Assembly (NCBI GenBank): GCA_027625915.1
Contig: JANTQA010000008.1
Location: forward strand, 12,649,001-12,713,000
Source of the DNA: Anaeramoeba flamelloides
Taxonomy: Eukaryota > Metamonada > Anaeramoebidae
DNA: 64,000 nucleotides
Direction: 5' to 3'
Below are positions 42,415-55,308 of this stretch, in pieces (positions within the stretch are counted from its first letter, which is position 1; each line of letters begins with the position of its first letter). Below the pieces are notes generated by a model. It saw only the letters and a list, made by a program, of their open reading frames with translations. It had not been told where the DNA came from and did no database searches. The position numbers and the translations under genes are program-made.

Positions 42415-42690
42415 GTTTCAGTCAAAAGTTGTCACAATTTTTTTTTTTCAAATATAACTTATTTTTGATAATTGACTTTTGAAGAACAAATAAAAAAAAA
42501 AAGTAGAATAATACACATCCAAGAATAGATGATATCCGTTGGGAATAAAACTAAAAAATCAATACATTTTCTTAAAAATAAAACAAACTAAAATTCCGAA
42601 GAAGCCCCATTGAGAAAAACAACTATGTTCATTTTGATCTTTCGATGAAAGATCCAAAGAAAATTACAATAGAAATAAATGGTATATTAT
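42415..42690. repeat. K-family repeat, copy 1
   Basis: Forward copy of the sequence that appears inverted at 43186-43570 and at 46185-46450: TTTCAGTCAAA.GTT, CTTTTGAAGA, GTAGAATAATA, CCAAGAATAG and GGAATAAAACTAA. The preceding 42320-42414 has a counterpart at 57260-57360. Confidence 0.65.
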
Positions 42691-43185
42691 TAAATTTCAA
42701 AATCGGTCAAATTGAAAATTTTCATATTTTTGAAGAGTTTCTTGATTATTATCATTGGTATGAAACTTTTTAATGTTTTTTTATAATTGTGGGAGGAAAA
42801 AGCAAAAAGATTATTTTGCAATTGGTAGTATTTTATATTACTTAAATTGTAGAAAATCCAAAATTTTGAAATAATCAATACTAAATATTTTTAAAAATAT
42901 ATTCAAAACCCAATTTTAACCACCAAAAGATAACTGGAAAATTTTTACCCCTTAAAACAAGTTACAAAAGTCTAATTGGCCTCTTAATTATTTTTTTTTT
43001 TCAAAATCCTTGCCAAAATTTTCTTGCATACCATCCAAACTACCCAAAATTACTCTAACCCACCCCAACATACCATAACCTACCCGTAAAGGGGTTTTTA
43101 ATACCACAGCCAATAAATTTCAATAGAATTTACTATTTTGAAAAAAATGAGAATTTGACCAAATTTGAAATTTAATAATTTTCCC

Positions 43186-43452
43186 GTTGATATCCACCTG
43201 GAATAAAACTAATAAATCAATAGATTTTCGTAAAAATTGAAAAACTAAAAAGACTTAGTTCACTATTGAGAAAAACAACAATGTTCATTTTGATAATCAA
43301 TTGAGGATCCAAATAAAATTCCTAATAGAAATCAAAATGATTTCTCTACAATCATTTTTACTTTATCAATAACCGTGAACTAAGTCTTTTTAGTTTTTCA
43401 ATTTTTACGAAAATCTATTGATTTATTAGTTTTATTCCAGGTGGGTATCAAC
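43186..43452. repeat. Near-perfect palindrome, two 78-bp arms
   Basis: Arms 43186-43263 and 43375-43452 are complementary at 77 of 78 positions; the loop is 111 bp. The right arm continues as K-family sequence to about 43570, while the left arm stops at 43186. So it was made by an inverted duplication of K sequence rather than by a complete TIR element. Confidence 0.95.
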
Positions 43453-44741
43453 TATTCTTGGGTGTTTATTATTCTACTTATTTCTTATTTAATCTTCAAA
43501 AGTCATTTATAATAAATAATTGATATTTGAAAAAAATGTTGGGAACTTTGACTGAAACAGAGTTTACGATATCTTTTTCTACAAGCTAGTTTTTTTTTTA
43601 TTTTTTCTAATTTCCAATAATTGACACCAAAAATAACATTAACTCTAATTTTGATATTAAAAATTGAATGGAAATTGTTGATCAATAAACTAATAAAGAA
43701 AAAAAAATCAAAAAAAAAATAAGCAAAATAAGAAAAAATGATTTCAATTTTGAAATTTCATAAAATAAATTTTTCTTCTAATATCAATCCAAACCCTTTA
43801 AACACATGTAATTCCCCCCCTACAACTGGGCCCTTTTTGACTGGGAAATGGCTTTGAAGAAAAAAATTATCAAGTTATCCGTTTTTTATCTTTGACATAC
43901 TTTGGTTCCTTTGGTATTAGAAACTGAAAAACATATTGATAAAAAAAACTTACCTTACACGATCATGAAAAAATTTTTTCAAAAAAAAATACAAATATTT
44001 GCTACTTTTACCCTTTTTAATAACTTCAATTAGAACAAACACTATTGGTTAATAAAGGATCTTTGATCAAAAAATATTTTTCAAGATATTTTAACAATTT
44101 AAGTTGAAAAATCCAATTTTCCGGTTTTATTAATACTTTTTTTCAATTTAATAGAACAAAATTTGAATGATTTTTTTTCACAGTTAAGAGGTCATTTCAT
44201 TATATTTTAATAGTATTTTAAATATGATGAATATCTTTCAAATAGGGAATCAATTATTTTGACTATTAAGGGATTAGCGTCACCATAGATTTCTCTATAA
44301 TCAAAGTATATTGTAATTGGGTGTAAATATATATTAGTGCACGATGGCTCAAATAGCTCTAAAAAATCTATAATAAATCTTAATGCACAATAAATTATTA
44401 CATTTTTTACTAATGATCACTATTAAAAAAGTTTCATTTTGAAAAAAAAATTTTTAATTCCTTTTCCAAATCTAAAAATAGAAACCCAAAATACAGTATT
44501 ATAGTATTTAATAATTTAGATTTAGAACTTCCAAAAGTAACTATTTTTATAATTTTTTAATTTCAAAGATTAACTCAATAATCATCAACATAAAAGCACA
44601 AAGACTGATTATTTTTGTTTGCTTTTGAAAAATATTCTTGTATTATCAATATATTTCCATGATTTGAGAAATAATTAGTCAAAAAATTTATTTGTTAATT
44701 ATTTAATTTTTAAAAAAAATTGAATTTTTTAGTAACTAATC

Positions 44742-44833
44742 TACATTTCGCCACAAATTTAAGAAAGATATTTTGTGACTTTGTAGTCTGAATATTGATA
44801 ATTCAACCTTTAAATTTATGGCGAAATGTAGAT
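44742..44833. repeat. J-family mini-palindrome, 92 bp
   Basis: CTACATTTCGCCA at the left and TGGCGAAATGTAG at the right, with AAATTTAA inside both. The middle shares AAGAAAGATATTTTGTGACTTTG-type sequence with 17660-17712. A minimal J derivative. Confidence 0.75.
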
Positions 44834-45039
44834 TTTACTCTGAAATTGTTGAGTTTTTTACTAATACATGATCATTGTTAATTGATGAGATCAACAAATA
44901 TTACTACTTGACTAATCGATTTTTTAGAGACATTTGAACCATGTAGCACTAATTCTGTTAACGTCCAATAACAACATACTTTGATCCTAGGCTTCTCCTT
45001 GGTAGAAGCTAACCCCTTAAGGAATTATTTGGTAAATTA

Positions 45040-45690
45040 AATTGGAAAAAATATTTTTTCTTTGATTTTTTTTTTTTTACTTTTTGTAATAAACAAAAAA
45101 TTTTTAAAAATTTTCTGTTTATTTCAAAAAGTAAAAAAAAAAAAACGCCGTTAGCTTTTCCAGAATTAAAAAGAATTGAGTAAAATCTAAGATTTTTCTC
45201 CATTCTTTTGAATTCTGGTTAAGTGTCTTTAGTATTTCTTGAGTTTTCTGTTTATTTGTGAAGTGTTCTAGGTATTTTTTAATTTTTGAAATAAACAGAA
45301 AATTTTAATAAATTTTCTTTTTATTACAAAAAGTAAAAAAAACCTAACGAAAATCGATAGATTTTACTAATAAAACAGAAAACCTCAAGAAAAGCTAGGC
45401 ACTTGACGGACACTTTCGTTAGGTTTTTTTTAATTTTTGTAATAAACAGAAAATTTCAAAAATTTTCAGTTTATTTCAAAAAGTAAAAAAAAACACCGTT
45501 AGCTTTTCTTGAGTTTTCGGTTTATTTGTGAAGTGTTCTAGGTATTTTTTAATTTTTGAAATAAACAGAAAATTTTAATAAATTTTCTTTTTATTTCAAA
45601 AATTAAAAAAAAACCTAACGAAAATTGATAGATTTAACAAATAAAACAGAAAACCGCAAGAAAACCTATGCACTCTACGGCACTTGACGG
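45040..45690. repeat. E-family repeat cluster, second location
   Basis: The same building blocks as 10455-12320: AACCTAACGAAAATCGATAG, GTGAAGTGTTCTAGGTATT, AAATAAACAGAAAATTTTAA, CACTCTACGGCACTTGACGG. A tandem pair is visible (about 45225-45410 and 45500-45680). Confidence 0.7.
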
Positions 45691-46184
45691 ACACTCTCAA
45701 TATTTATCATCAGTTATTTTATTTACTGTGTTTGAGTTTTTTTCGATGATAAGAGTGTTTTCAAAACTATTAGTTATTATCTCTTCAAAAAATATCCTAA
45801 AGTTGAATTTCAAGAAAATTCATTGTCAAATCCATTTAAAATTTTTTACCCTACAATAGACCTATTTTTCTAGACTAGAGACTTTTAAAAAAGTTAGTTA
45901 TATTAACAACAATAAAAACAATAGCCTCAAGAATTTTAAGAAATTAAATGTTGATTATGCTTTGAATAAACTCGATTAACAAGGATGAAATGATAATTGA
46001 CACCGTAGTTTTGTAAAACTTTTTTCCAATTTTATTTTTTCATCCTAGTGTAATCCCGATCTTCAATTTCCAAAAAATCGAAAATCACAGGTTTTTACAA
46101 TTTAAAAACAATAATCAAAAAATACTTTCAAGTTTTCTGTGATTGCTATGATTTCTTTTCTTGAGAAAATTTGATTTTTTTTTG

Positions 46185-46450
46185 TCTTTTTACAAAAAAA
46201 AAAAAACAACTATCTAATGAAGTAAGAGAAGTTGAATTGTTTATCTTAGTATTACAAAGAAATTGAATTTTTCAATTTTTAAGAAAATCTATTTATGTAT
46301 TAGTTTCTTTCACACAGATATCAATAATTTTTTAATGTATATTATTCTGCTTATTACTTAATTTGTTCTTCAAAGGTTAATTATCAAAAATAATTAATAT
46401 TTTGAAAAAAATATTATGAGTCTTTGACTGAAACAAAGTTTATTTACACT
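46185..46450. repeat. K-family repeat, copy 3
   Basis: Inverted relative to copy 1: AAGAAAATCTATTTATG, TATATTATTCTGCTTATTAC, TTGACTGAAACAAAGTTTA. Diverged. Confidence 0.55.
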
Positions 46451-47289
46451 TTTGTAAAGAGCAAAAGCAATCAAAAAAAAAAAAAAAAAAATTTCCTAAA
46501 GTTTGAAAAATTGAAAATTTTATATCATGATAGAAATTGAATTTTCCATTTCATAAAAAACAATCAAGGTTCACTTTTTGATTATTTTTTGAAAAAAACT
46601 CAAAATAATTCTTTTTTTGATTCCATGGAATCAAATAATTCTTTTTTTCTTCGAAAGATACATTCCAACTCATTTCTTGTTTACATTTGGTTTTTCAGAA
46701 ATCACATCATTCTCAAAATTTAATAATTAATAATTTTTTTTTTATTTTCAAAAAGAATTTTAATATTTCTCAAAAAAATAAATACTTAAGGTTTTTCTTC
46801 TTGGGATTTTAGTTTTCATAATATTTTCATTAATCCTGAAGTTTTTAAGTTTATTCCTGATAAGGAAATTATTTTATTGTGAAATGGAATCAAAAGATTC
46901 TTTTTTTTTTTTTAATAGAGTTTTGGATACCAAATAACAATTCTTTTTTTGATGTCCTGGAATCAGAAAAAAATAATTTTTAATCGTTTTTGAAAAAATA
47001 TACTTCAAGGGGACTTTAAAAAGTGGAAAATTGATAATAAAAATTGATTCTATTGTAATAATTTTAATATTATGATTCCAAAATTTAATTTTTGAGATTC
47101 GAAAAATTCCAAAAAAGGAATCATTTTGGGAACTCTGAACACAATTTTATAATATAAAACCAATTTCTATATCTTATAAAATGTTAATGGAAGTAGTTTT
47201 GAGGGTTTATTCCCTATTTTTATTCAAAAAAATATTTACAAATTTTTGGATCAGAATCATTTTAACTAATTTTGCAAATTTTTGTTTTA
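46451..47289. other. AT-rich spacer with small palindromes
   Basis: Contains ATTCTTTTTTTGATTCCATGGAATCAAATAATTC (two short inverted units around CCATGG at 46622) and similar GGAATCA pieces further on. No gene. Confidence 0.4.
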
Positions 47290-47775
47290 CTTTTTCTAAT
47301 TTTGGAAATTATTATTTTGCTTTTTTTTTTTGATTTTTTTTCTTTTTCTTTCTTTTTTTTTTGCAAATTTTTGTTTTTATTTTGTTTTTCTTTTTCTTTC
47401 TCTCTTTTTTTTTTGCAAAAGATCATGTGGAAAAAAAATATCTTCAAAAAGACAAATAATCACTAAGAAAATTGACACTATAATATCTTTTATAATGAAT
47501 TTAATTATGAGTAAAAAATCTTGTTGTTAACTTTAATTCACTGAATTTTCAGTAATAAAAAATCTATAATTCCCATTTTAAAAATCATGACTCACTTTTT
47601 TTTAGTTTTTAGTTTTTATTTTTATTTTTTAATCTTTGAAATATCAGGTTTTGATATATTTAGAATGGTTTAAAAGTGAATCACAAATCAGATTTAATTA
47701 TTTGTTGTTCTTGAATACTAAAGTATAATTTGTTCAATTTATTAATTCAGGTGAGTCATTAATTTTTGAAATTTT
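47290..47775. repeat. D-family repeat, copy 3
   Basis: Matches 27310-27805 and 25245-25705, including CAAAAAGACAAATAATCACTA, TTTTCAGTAATAAAAAATC, ATGACTCAC and GTGAGTCAT. Followed by an N-like fragment (47815-47930). Confidence 0.7.
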
Positions 47776-48339
47776 CTTTATTTTCAAACTATTGAAAATT
47801 CTCATTTTAGAAAAACCATTAAAACGACAACCATGTTGAGGATAATATCGGCTACTAACCAAACTATCAAATACTTGCACCTAACACAAGACCCCCACTT
47901 TTTCATTCTTCATGGATTGTAAACACCAATTCATATTTAAAAGGGAATAATAATAAATTAGCATATCACTATAAGAATAATAATCTTTCTTTTGATATCA
48001 ACTTTTCAAAAAAAAAACAAATAAAATTAAAAATTTTGAATAAAAATTGAAATTAAAAATACTGAATAAAATTATGAAAGTATTTTTTTTTTATTTTTGA
48101 AAAAAATGAAAATAAAAAGTGTTTAGTATAACATTAAAAAAATGACAGTCATTGAACACAAGTTCTCTATAGCAATGAATCATTTTTTTTTCTTTTTAAT
48201 TTGAAAATAATTAATAAATTAATAAATAAAAAAATAAATACAAATAATGGTTGGTCGTAGGTGATTTATCAAAGTTCTAAAGTTTATATTTTTTAAGTAA
48301 AAAATAAAATTATTATGAGATAAAACCTGTGATAATCAA

Positions 48340-48341
<2 letters not shown>

Positions 48342-48370
<29 letters not shown>
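48342..48370. repeat. (AT)n microsatellite
   Basis: Fourteen AT units just downstream of the stop codon of the TOM-like gene. Confidence 0.95.
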
Positions 48371-48377
<7 letters not shown>

Positions 48378-48418
48378 TTCAAAATTAAAGAATATAATTT
48401 TCATAAATTTTTTTTTTT

Positions 48419-48832
48419 TTAATCTTTTTCTTCAATGTCTTTCATTTCAAAAGCTTCTTCATCACTTTTTGTAATTTCGATTTTTTTTTTTTTTTTTTTT
48501 TTTTCGGGATTGAATCCTTCTTTCCAAGATAACCCAATAATATAAAAGGTATAAATATATGCCATCACAACAAATAGCATAAAAATTAAATTTAAAACAA
48601 AACAATAAAATGTTATTCTTGAATATTCCATTTGTATTATAATGAATACGACATTAACTGTATCAATGAGTATAAGTATTATAAAAAGATATGATGTATA
48701 ATAAATGATCCTTGAAGTTTTTACAATTAATTTTTTCTTTTTTTTATTATTTAATTGTAAATTTTTGATAATAGCTATAAATTTTCTTCCGTAATTTAAT
48801 CCAAGTAAAACAGAGAACAAAACATGCAATGA
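48419..48832 (-). CDS. TOM-like gene exon 2
   Basis: Preceded by TAG that serves as the acceptor. No ATG lies upstream in frame, so it cannot stand alone. It encodes segments 5-7 and the tail. Confidence 0.75.
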   Translation of the reverse strand, partial: SLHVLFSVLLGLNYGRKFIAIIKNLQLNNKKKKKLIVKTSRIIYYTSYLFIILILIDTVNVVFIIIQMEYSRITFYCFVLNLIFMLFVVMAYIYTFYIIGLSWKEGFNPEKKKKKKKIEITKSDEEAFEMKDIEEKD

Positions 48833-51800
48833 CTATTATTAATTTTTGTTTGTAAAAAGAAATAAATTAAGAAATAGAAAGAAATTAACAGTTAATTTTG
48901 ATTAATATTTTGTGTTATTTTGGTGAAAAAGCAATAATAAAAAAAAATAAAAAAAGGGGTGTGCGCAAATTATTTCATGTAATTAGAATTGAAATAATTA
49001 TTTAATATAAGTCGTAGATTGATAATGATATTTTTTGGAATATTTCTAATTTGAAAATTAGATTTAATTTTAATTAAAATAAAAAATAATTTTGTTATTT
49101 AATACACCCATAGTAATTTTTTTTTTTCATATACAGTTTATAACATTTGAAGTGAGAATCAAAATTATGAAATTTTTTCTTTTTTTTTCAAGAGAATTCC
49201 AGATTCCAATTTATTTTAAATTATATTAGGGGGGTTTTGGTACCATAATACCCACTGAAATATGTGATATTTTATTAAAAATTGTATTGGTATTCTTAAG
49301 TTCTAGATACCCAAAACATTTAAAAATAAATATAAAACTTTAATTTTACTTTACTAATATCTACATTTGAAATTTTTGACAAAATAACAGAGAAAATAAT
49401 AATAAAAAAAAAAAGAATTGTTTATTTTTAGAAAAAGATTATAAATGCCACAAATATCCCATTATAAACCCGATTCCAAAAATTTATACCCACCCAAAAT
49501 CAAAAATAGGCAAAAAAAAAACTCAATTTATTGTTTTTTATCCAAACCTAATATAAAACCACATTTAAGTTAACCAAATATTAATGTTTTAATAAGTAAT
49601 CATTTTCATCCAAATAAAAGAAAAAAAATATAAAACTCAAAAATAAAAACCTCTGTGTCCAAAATAAGGAAACGAGCTGAACAAAAAATGTATTGGTAAA
49701 TTTGTTGAAATTTCGCCAACAATTGTTGATCAATCAAATGATCAGATACCATCTACCAATTGTATGTGATTTTCAATTTAAGAAACCCAACACTAAACTT
49801 CTATCAACCATCAAAAAAAAAATCCAGATCTAATGAAACAGATTACGTAACTGCAAAAAAAGAAATGAAAACAAAACAAAAGAGACAAAAAATGAAATAG
49901 TTTGTAAAATCAAAAATATTCCCAAATTGAATTTAAAGTGTGGTATTACTATTTTTTCTACCATTTAAACTGTGTCCAAATTTTTGGAATATAGTTTATT
50001 TCATTTTACGAAATTTTTAGTAAAGGGTAAACATATATCTTTCGATATTAAAATGATAAAATCCATGTTAACAAGAAATTTGATAATTAAAAATTTAGAA
50101 TTTGAAATAGGGTTTAAGCAAGATTTTATTTTTCATAGATCGATCTCAAATAACTGGAGTTTTTTTTTTTTTTTTAAGATAGGAACCCTAAAAATAAAAT
50201 TTTTTGATCTTTCCAATTTTTTTACAATTGGATTACTATTCCGAAAAATCATATAAAAATTTTCAATTTTATCTTTTTAAAGTTGAATTTTCAACTGATC
50301 AAAAACAATTGTTGAAGTTGGATATTGTTTTGTTCTTAAATTTTAGAAGTAGAAATTCTTCCAATAATAATAATAATAATAATGAAAATAATTTTTTAAT
50401 GAAAAGTAGTTACATAACATTACAAAAGTTATTAATTTCTAAAATGTATTTCACTTATTTTTGATAAATAATCTATGGCTTGATTATTATCATTTTATTT
50501 TTGACAATATAAAAGTAAAAGAAAAATTATTTCAATGAAAAAGCATTTGAATTGCATAAAAATATAATAAATTATAGTTTAAGATATTGTAAATAAGAAA
50601 AATTATTTTGGATTCTTATATTATCTATCAAATGTCGATATACTTTTACCAACTAGAAAAGAAAAACTTACAAAAAGTTCTTTAAAATTACTAATCTCAT
50701 TTATTCAATAATTAAATTGAATTAATTACAAAGAAGAAAAAAGCCACTTTTTTTTCTGATTCATTTAAAGTTTTTATTTTAATGATTATCATTTTCTGAA
50801 CCAATTAATTTATAAATATTTTGTTGTGCAATGACTTGAGAAAAAAAATTGTTGACTTTAATGGAAAGGAATATTATTTAAATACATCTATTACTAATTT
50901 GCAAATTTTAAATAAGAATTATCTCATTTTCGATAAAAAAAAATTATAAATTATTAACAAATAACTCTACAATTTTAAACTTTTATAAACTATTTTAGAT
51001 TATTTTTTTAAACAAAATATTTGTAATTTTTAAAATGTTTTTAATAATCGGAAGGGATTAAAAAGAAATATAATTATTTTAATTTTTGAAAGAATAATTA
51101 AATAATTGATTTTGTAAAAAGGAGTACCCATAAACTAATTTTTTTAAAATATTTTGATAATCTCTAAAAAAAAATGATAATTTTGTGGAAAAAATCATTT
51201 TTACTGAAAATGCCCTAAGGCTAAGTAAACAATAAAATTAAAAGTAATTTTGTAAAAAATATTGATTTTTTTTTAGGAATTTCCTTTTTTAGGTCTAATA
51301 TCAAAAATACTTCACTTTCTATTTTCAGATTGTATTTTATCATCTGTTTTTTTATTTATTTGAATATAATTTTATGGCCAATATTCTCCAAATCAAATTA
51401 TTTTAGAGATTCTGACAATTATTTTTTTAAAAAAAAACATCGAAAATAAGGTATTTGAGAAAAAGTAGCATTTTTTTTACATTCTATAAAAAATCTTCTT
51501 TTATGAGTGGTGTTATTTGTTTTTTTTTGACAATATCAAATTAATTTAAATATTAATACTGATTAAATCAATGATTATGGTATTTATTTCAAAATATTTT
51601 CAAAAAAATATTTCCAAAAAATGAAAAAAAAAATCAAACTTTTTTTGGTCAAAACAATGTACGACTAATTTCAATAAAAAACTGGAAATATTGCAAATAA
51701 AATAAATTTTTTTTTCAACAATAAAAGACTTTTATATGCTTTCCATTCTATAAGAAAAATTTTCGAGATTAAACCAGTTTAGAAAATGATTTTTTCTATC

Positions 51801-54800
51801 ATAAAGAAAACAATAAAGAGCAATCTTCACACATAAAAAATATCAGTTAAAATCGGGATCAGAAAATTTAATATCTTTTATTTCTGAAATAATATACAAA
51901 CTATCAAATTTAATTATTACCAATAATCGATAAATGATTGTTAATGTTTTTGTATTTTTAAATAATTTTATGATAATTGTGTTAAATAAAGATATTTAAA
52001 AATAAATTTTCCCCACTTTTTTGGAAATAACTTATTCTCAAGATCTATAAAAAAAAATAAAAAAAAAAATTTGAAATAGTTTTATTATTTTGTTCAAATT
52101 CTACTTTCACAAAGTGAATTTCAGATTTCATTGGTATTTCTTTTTTGAACCCTTTATTTACTGGTATTTGAAATTAAAATGGAATAAAATTTCAACTTCC
52201 TTTTCTTTTTGCAATTCTGAAATCTAGATTTCATTTTAGTTTCTAAATATACCAAGATAATATCACAATATATATATACACACACACAAAAAAAAAAAAA
52301 GGGGGGGGAGAACAAACCAATAAATAAAAATCACAAATAACATTCTGTTCCTTTGAATATTTAATTTTGTATAAATAAAAAACAGGAAAACGGTGTGAAA
52401 AAATTTTCCCTATAATTATTTAAATCACATTAAACAATTCAAAAAAAAAATCTAAATATTTTTTATTGTTTTTTTTTTTTTCAAGATTGTAAATTTAGAT
52501 AATGCACCTTACCATTATTTGTTAAAAATAATTTTATTATTTCAGGGGATAATAACTCCTATTTATTTTTTTACCAAAGGCAAGAGAAGATTCATTCTTT
52601 TCTTAAAGATTCAATAAACTCAATAATTCAACTCATTTTCCAAATTTTTTAGAGAAATTAAATGTTATTTTTCAAAGATTTCTTTTTTTCCCAATTAAAT
52701 TTTCAGTCAAAATATCTGATCTTTTTTTATTTGGATTTTTGAACCAAAACAAGTACATAAAATTTTTTTAATATGTGGAAATCTTACTTTTAGTAATTTC
52801 TGCGAGTTTTTATTCACAAATAAATTTGAAAGTTTAAGTCTGTTTTTAAAAAAAACAAGAAAAAAAATCAAAATTGAATCCTTTAAGATCAGAAAAAATT
52901 GATCTTTTCTTTAATTTCCAAATATTTATTAAATTTCTTGAAATTACAAAGATTAGGTTAAAATACTTATTTTCAAATTTTATAAAAATAATCAAATATT
53001 GAATCCTTGAAGATCAAAATAAATCATCATCCATTTTTTTAAAAAAAAAATATTAAATTTCTTGAAATTTTAAAGATTAGTCAATCTTCTTTTTCAAATA
53101 ATAAGAGTATAAACAACAAAATTTTATATTTTAAATCCGTTATTTGATAATATCTAATATTTTTAATTTATTAGAATTATTAGTTTGAATTCGTTGTATT
53201 TGTTTGAAAATCTTTAAAAAAATGAGAAATAATAATAAAGTCTATTGATATATTCAATCTTTGTGTTATCATTAACCCATTGAAATAACAAAGATTTGGT
53301 TATTAATTATTGATAATAAATAATCAAATTAAAAAGATATTTCTTTAGGTTTATAGTTGAATTTTTAAGATTTTAAAAAAAGTATTTTGAGATCAAGTTT
53401 TTAATTTAATTGTTTGGTTATTTTTCTGAGATTTTTTTCTCATATTTTTTTATTCAAAAAAAAAATTGAACTGAGCCTTGAATCATAAAATTATATTTTT
53501 TCAAGTTTTAAATAATTATTGCAATTTTTTTGGATTTTAGTATATTTTTTTTTGAAGACTGGTGTTATTAAGAAACTTTGTGGTTTTATTTTTAAAAGCG
53601 AATTTTTGTTCACTTTCTTCTCAGACAATAAGATTTCTTTCTTCTTTCAAAGAATTTAATTTTTTAACTAATCATTTCTAAAAAAGTATGTTGAATTTTT
53701 ACAAAAAACAGAAAAATAGATCATATTTTTAATTACAATAATTACTTTTGGAAAATTGTATGAGAAGTAAGTTCAGATATTCGAGTTGTCAAACTTTTAC
53801 TTTGATTTTCATTTTCATAGTTGTAATTAAATTTTTTGAATTTCCAAATAACCCTTCTGGAAAAAAAAGTAAAACACGGTTTTTCAATTGCAAACCAAAA
53901 AATTCAAAGTAAGATCAATTAATAAAAGAATAAATAAATAAATAAAGACAGAGACAAAATGGTATAATTCAACACAATAATAGTTTTTTTAATACTATCT
54001 TTTTGTTCTGGAAGTTTTTATTTGATTGATCTATTATTAAAAATTTGTTGAAAAAAATTGACTATTTTTGCGATCTCCAAAACTACTGATACAATTTCGA
54101 TAATCAAGTAACCTTAAGATTGTATTTGTTAGTTTGATTGAAAATAATATAATGGATTATCGTTTGGAGTTAATTGTTTTCTTCTTTTTAACAGATTTTA
54201 CTTTTTGTTTTCATTAATAGTCCCAATTAAAAACTGTGTTTAACTTTTTTTCCCTGTTTAACTTTTTTTCAAGAATGGTAAATTTGCAAAAAGATTTTAT
54301 TAGTTTGGTTTTCCATAACTTTTAAGAGACACATGCACCAAAATCAAAAAAAAATTTAATTATTTTACTTTTTTTTTTTGTAAAAATTTTTACTTACAAA
54401 CTGAAAAGATTACTTGTTTGTGATCAAAAAGAAAGCAAACCACAAAACTATAGCGATTCTAAAAAAAACACTTTTCCGTCATAAAAGAGTGGGGAACTTG
54501 ATATTTTCTTGTCAAGTTATTATTTGCAATCCCAAAATATTTTCAATTTGCAAATTGTTTGATTCACACAAAGAAACTTATTTGAGTTGAAAGCTCTTCA
54601 ATGAGAAAGAGGATTTTGGAATCTAAAAACTTTGGTAATTTTAGTGAGGAACTCGAAAAGAAAAATAGAACTTTGAAAGTTGAAGATTGAAAAATAGAAA
54701 AATCAATATAAAAATTAAAAAACAAAATAAAGTAAATTTCAAACTTGAAAAATTCTTTGGGCGATGGAAGCTCTAATTGAGCTCTCATATTTTTCGTCAA

Positions 54801-55308
54801 AGGTTCTTGAGTCTACCTTTTTTGTTACACTTACAATCATCATTGCAAAAATTACTATACTAGCCAAAGGGAAATAGATCTGAATCAGAAACTTTAAGAA
54901 TTTGCTGGTTGTTAATTTGCAACATGTTTTTTCCTCATGAACCTTTGTAAAATCGGTAATTGACGTATAGCTATTTTTGATTGATTGGAACCAAAAATAG
55001 ATGAAGTATAGAAAGGTCCAGCAAATGAAAAACGAAGCCGTCAGATTAAACCCATGATGTATTACAACAATGAATTCTTTATCAGAAAATAAAAAAATCA
55101 TATCCAAGATCATTGTTAAACAGGACAGTACCATCAAAACGCCAGAGATTTGCCATTGCTTCTTACCACTGTTGTTTTTGTCTCGATATTTGTTCAAGAA
55201 CTTTAAAGTCACAAAAGACCAGATGATTAAGATCGACCAAATAGGTAAAAATACATATGATATAATTGCCTCTTCCTGTTTTGTACCATACCTTAAACTG
55301 CGTGTCAT
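48419..55308 (-). CDS. THH1/TOM1/TOM3-like seven-pass membrane protein, two exons
   Basis: Exons 55308-54745 and 48832-48419, 325 residues. Exon 1 carries membrane segments at about 15-37, 51-74, 78-108 and 138-160 with SFFICWTFLYFIYFWFQSI. Exon 2 carries three more and the family mark LGLNYGRKF after a helix, followed by a basic stretch KKKKKLIVKTSR, like FLLYGGRLF..RR...RKKL in plant TOM1. Plant TOM1/TOM3 are tonoplast proteins that also serve tobamovirus replication; the protist role is unknown. Both exons join in phase 0 (Gln188|Ser189). Donor GTTTGA, acceptor AATAATAG. A stronger-looking donor GTAAGT inside exon 1 would remove the loop and helix between segments 4 and 5, so I reject it. 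The C-terminus is charged (EEAFEMKDIEEKD). The intron is 5,912 nt. Confidence 0.72.
49603..50000. repeat. F-family repeat, well matched to 10957
   Basis: About 390 bp, highly similar to 10957-11350 in the same orientation, down to AAAATATAAAACTCAAAAATAAAAAC at the start and TTTTTGGAATATAGTTTATTT at the end. Confidence 0.75.
50010..50470 (+). pseudogene. Decayed coding-like stretch
   Basis: Two overlapping + frames (94 and 86 codons, offset by one base) share a protein-like composition, with VEFSTDQKQLLKLDIVLF and a (AAT)7 tract coding for Asn. It might be one gene broken by a frameshift. The T-run at about 50160 argues that part of it is noise. No family recognised. Confidence 0.22.
53857..54256. 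repeat. B-family TIR element, copy 3
   Basis: Starts GGAAAAAAAAGTAAAACACGG and ends AACTGTGTTTAACTTTTTTTCCCTG. It is about 400 bp inside the TOM-like intron, with the best preserved ends of the three B copies. Confidence 0.78.
54745..55308 (-). CDS. TOM-like gene exon 1
   Basis: ATG at 55306-55308 (MTRSLRYGTKQEE). 188 codons up to CAA before GTTTGA. One codon further a TGA would close the frame, so without splicing the protein would end after four membrane segments. Confidence 0.78.

Larger units (their letters stand above)
48833..54744 (-). other. TOM-like gene intron, 5,912 nt
   Basis: Contains an F copy (49603-50000), a decayed coding-like stretch (50010-50470), a B copy (53857-54256) and otherwise extreme AT sequence, including a mixed ATATATACACACACAAAA...GGGGGGGG run at 52265-52310. 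No gene supported in 50480-53850. Confidence 0.7.

Noticed and set aside
54745-54830. The consensus donor GTAAGT within exon 1 of the TOM-like gene (after MMI)
   Set aside because: Using it would delete the loop and helix between membrane segments 4 and 5 and fuse two segments; the weaker GTTTGA site keeps the family layout.
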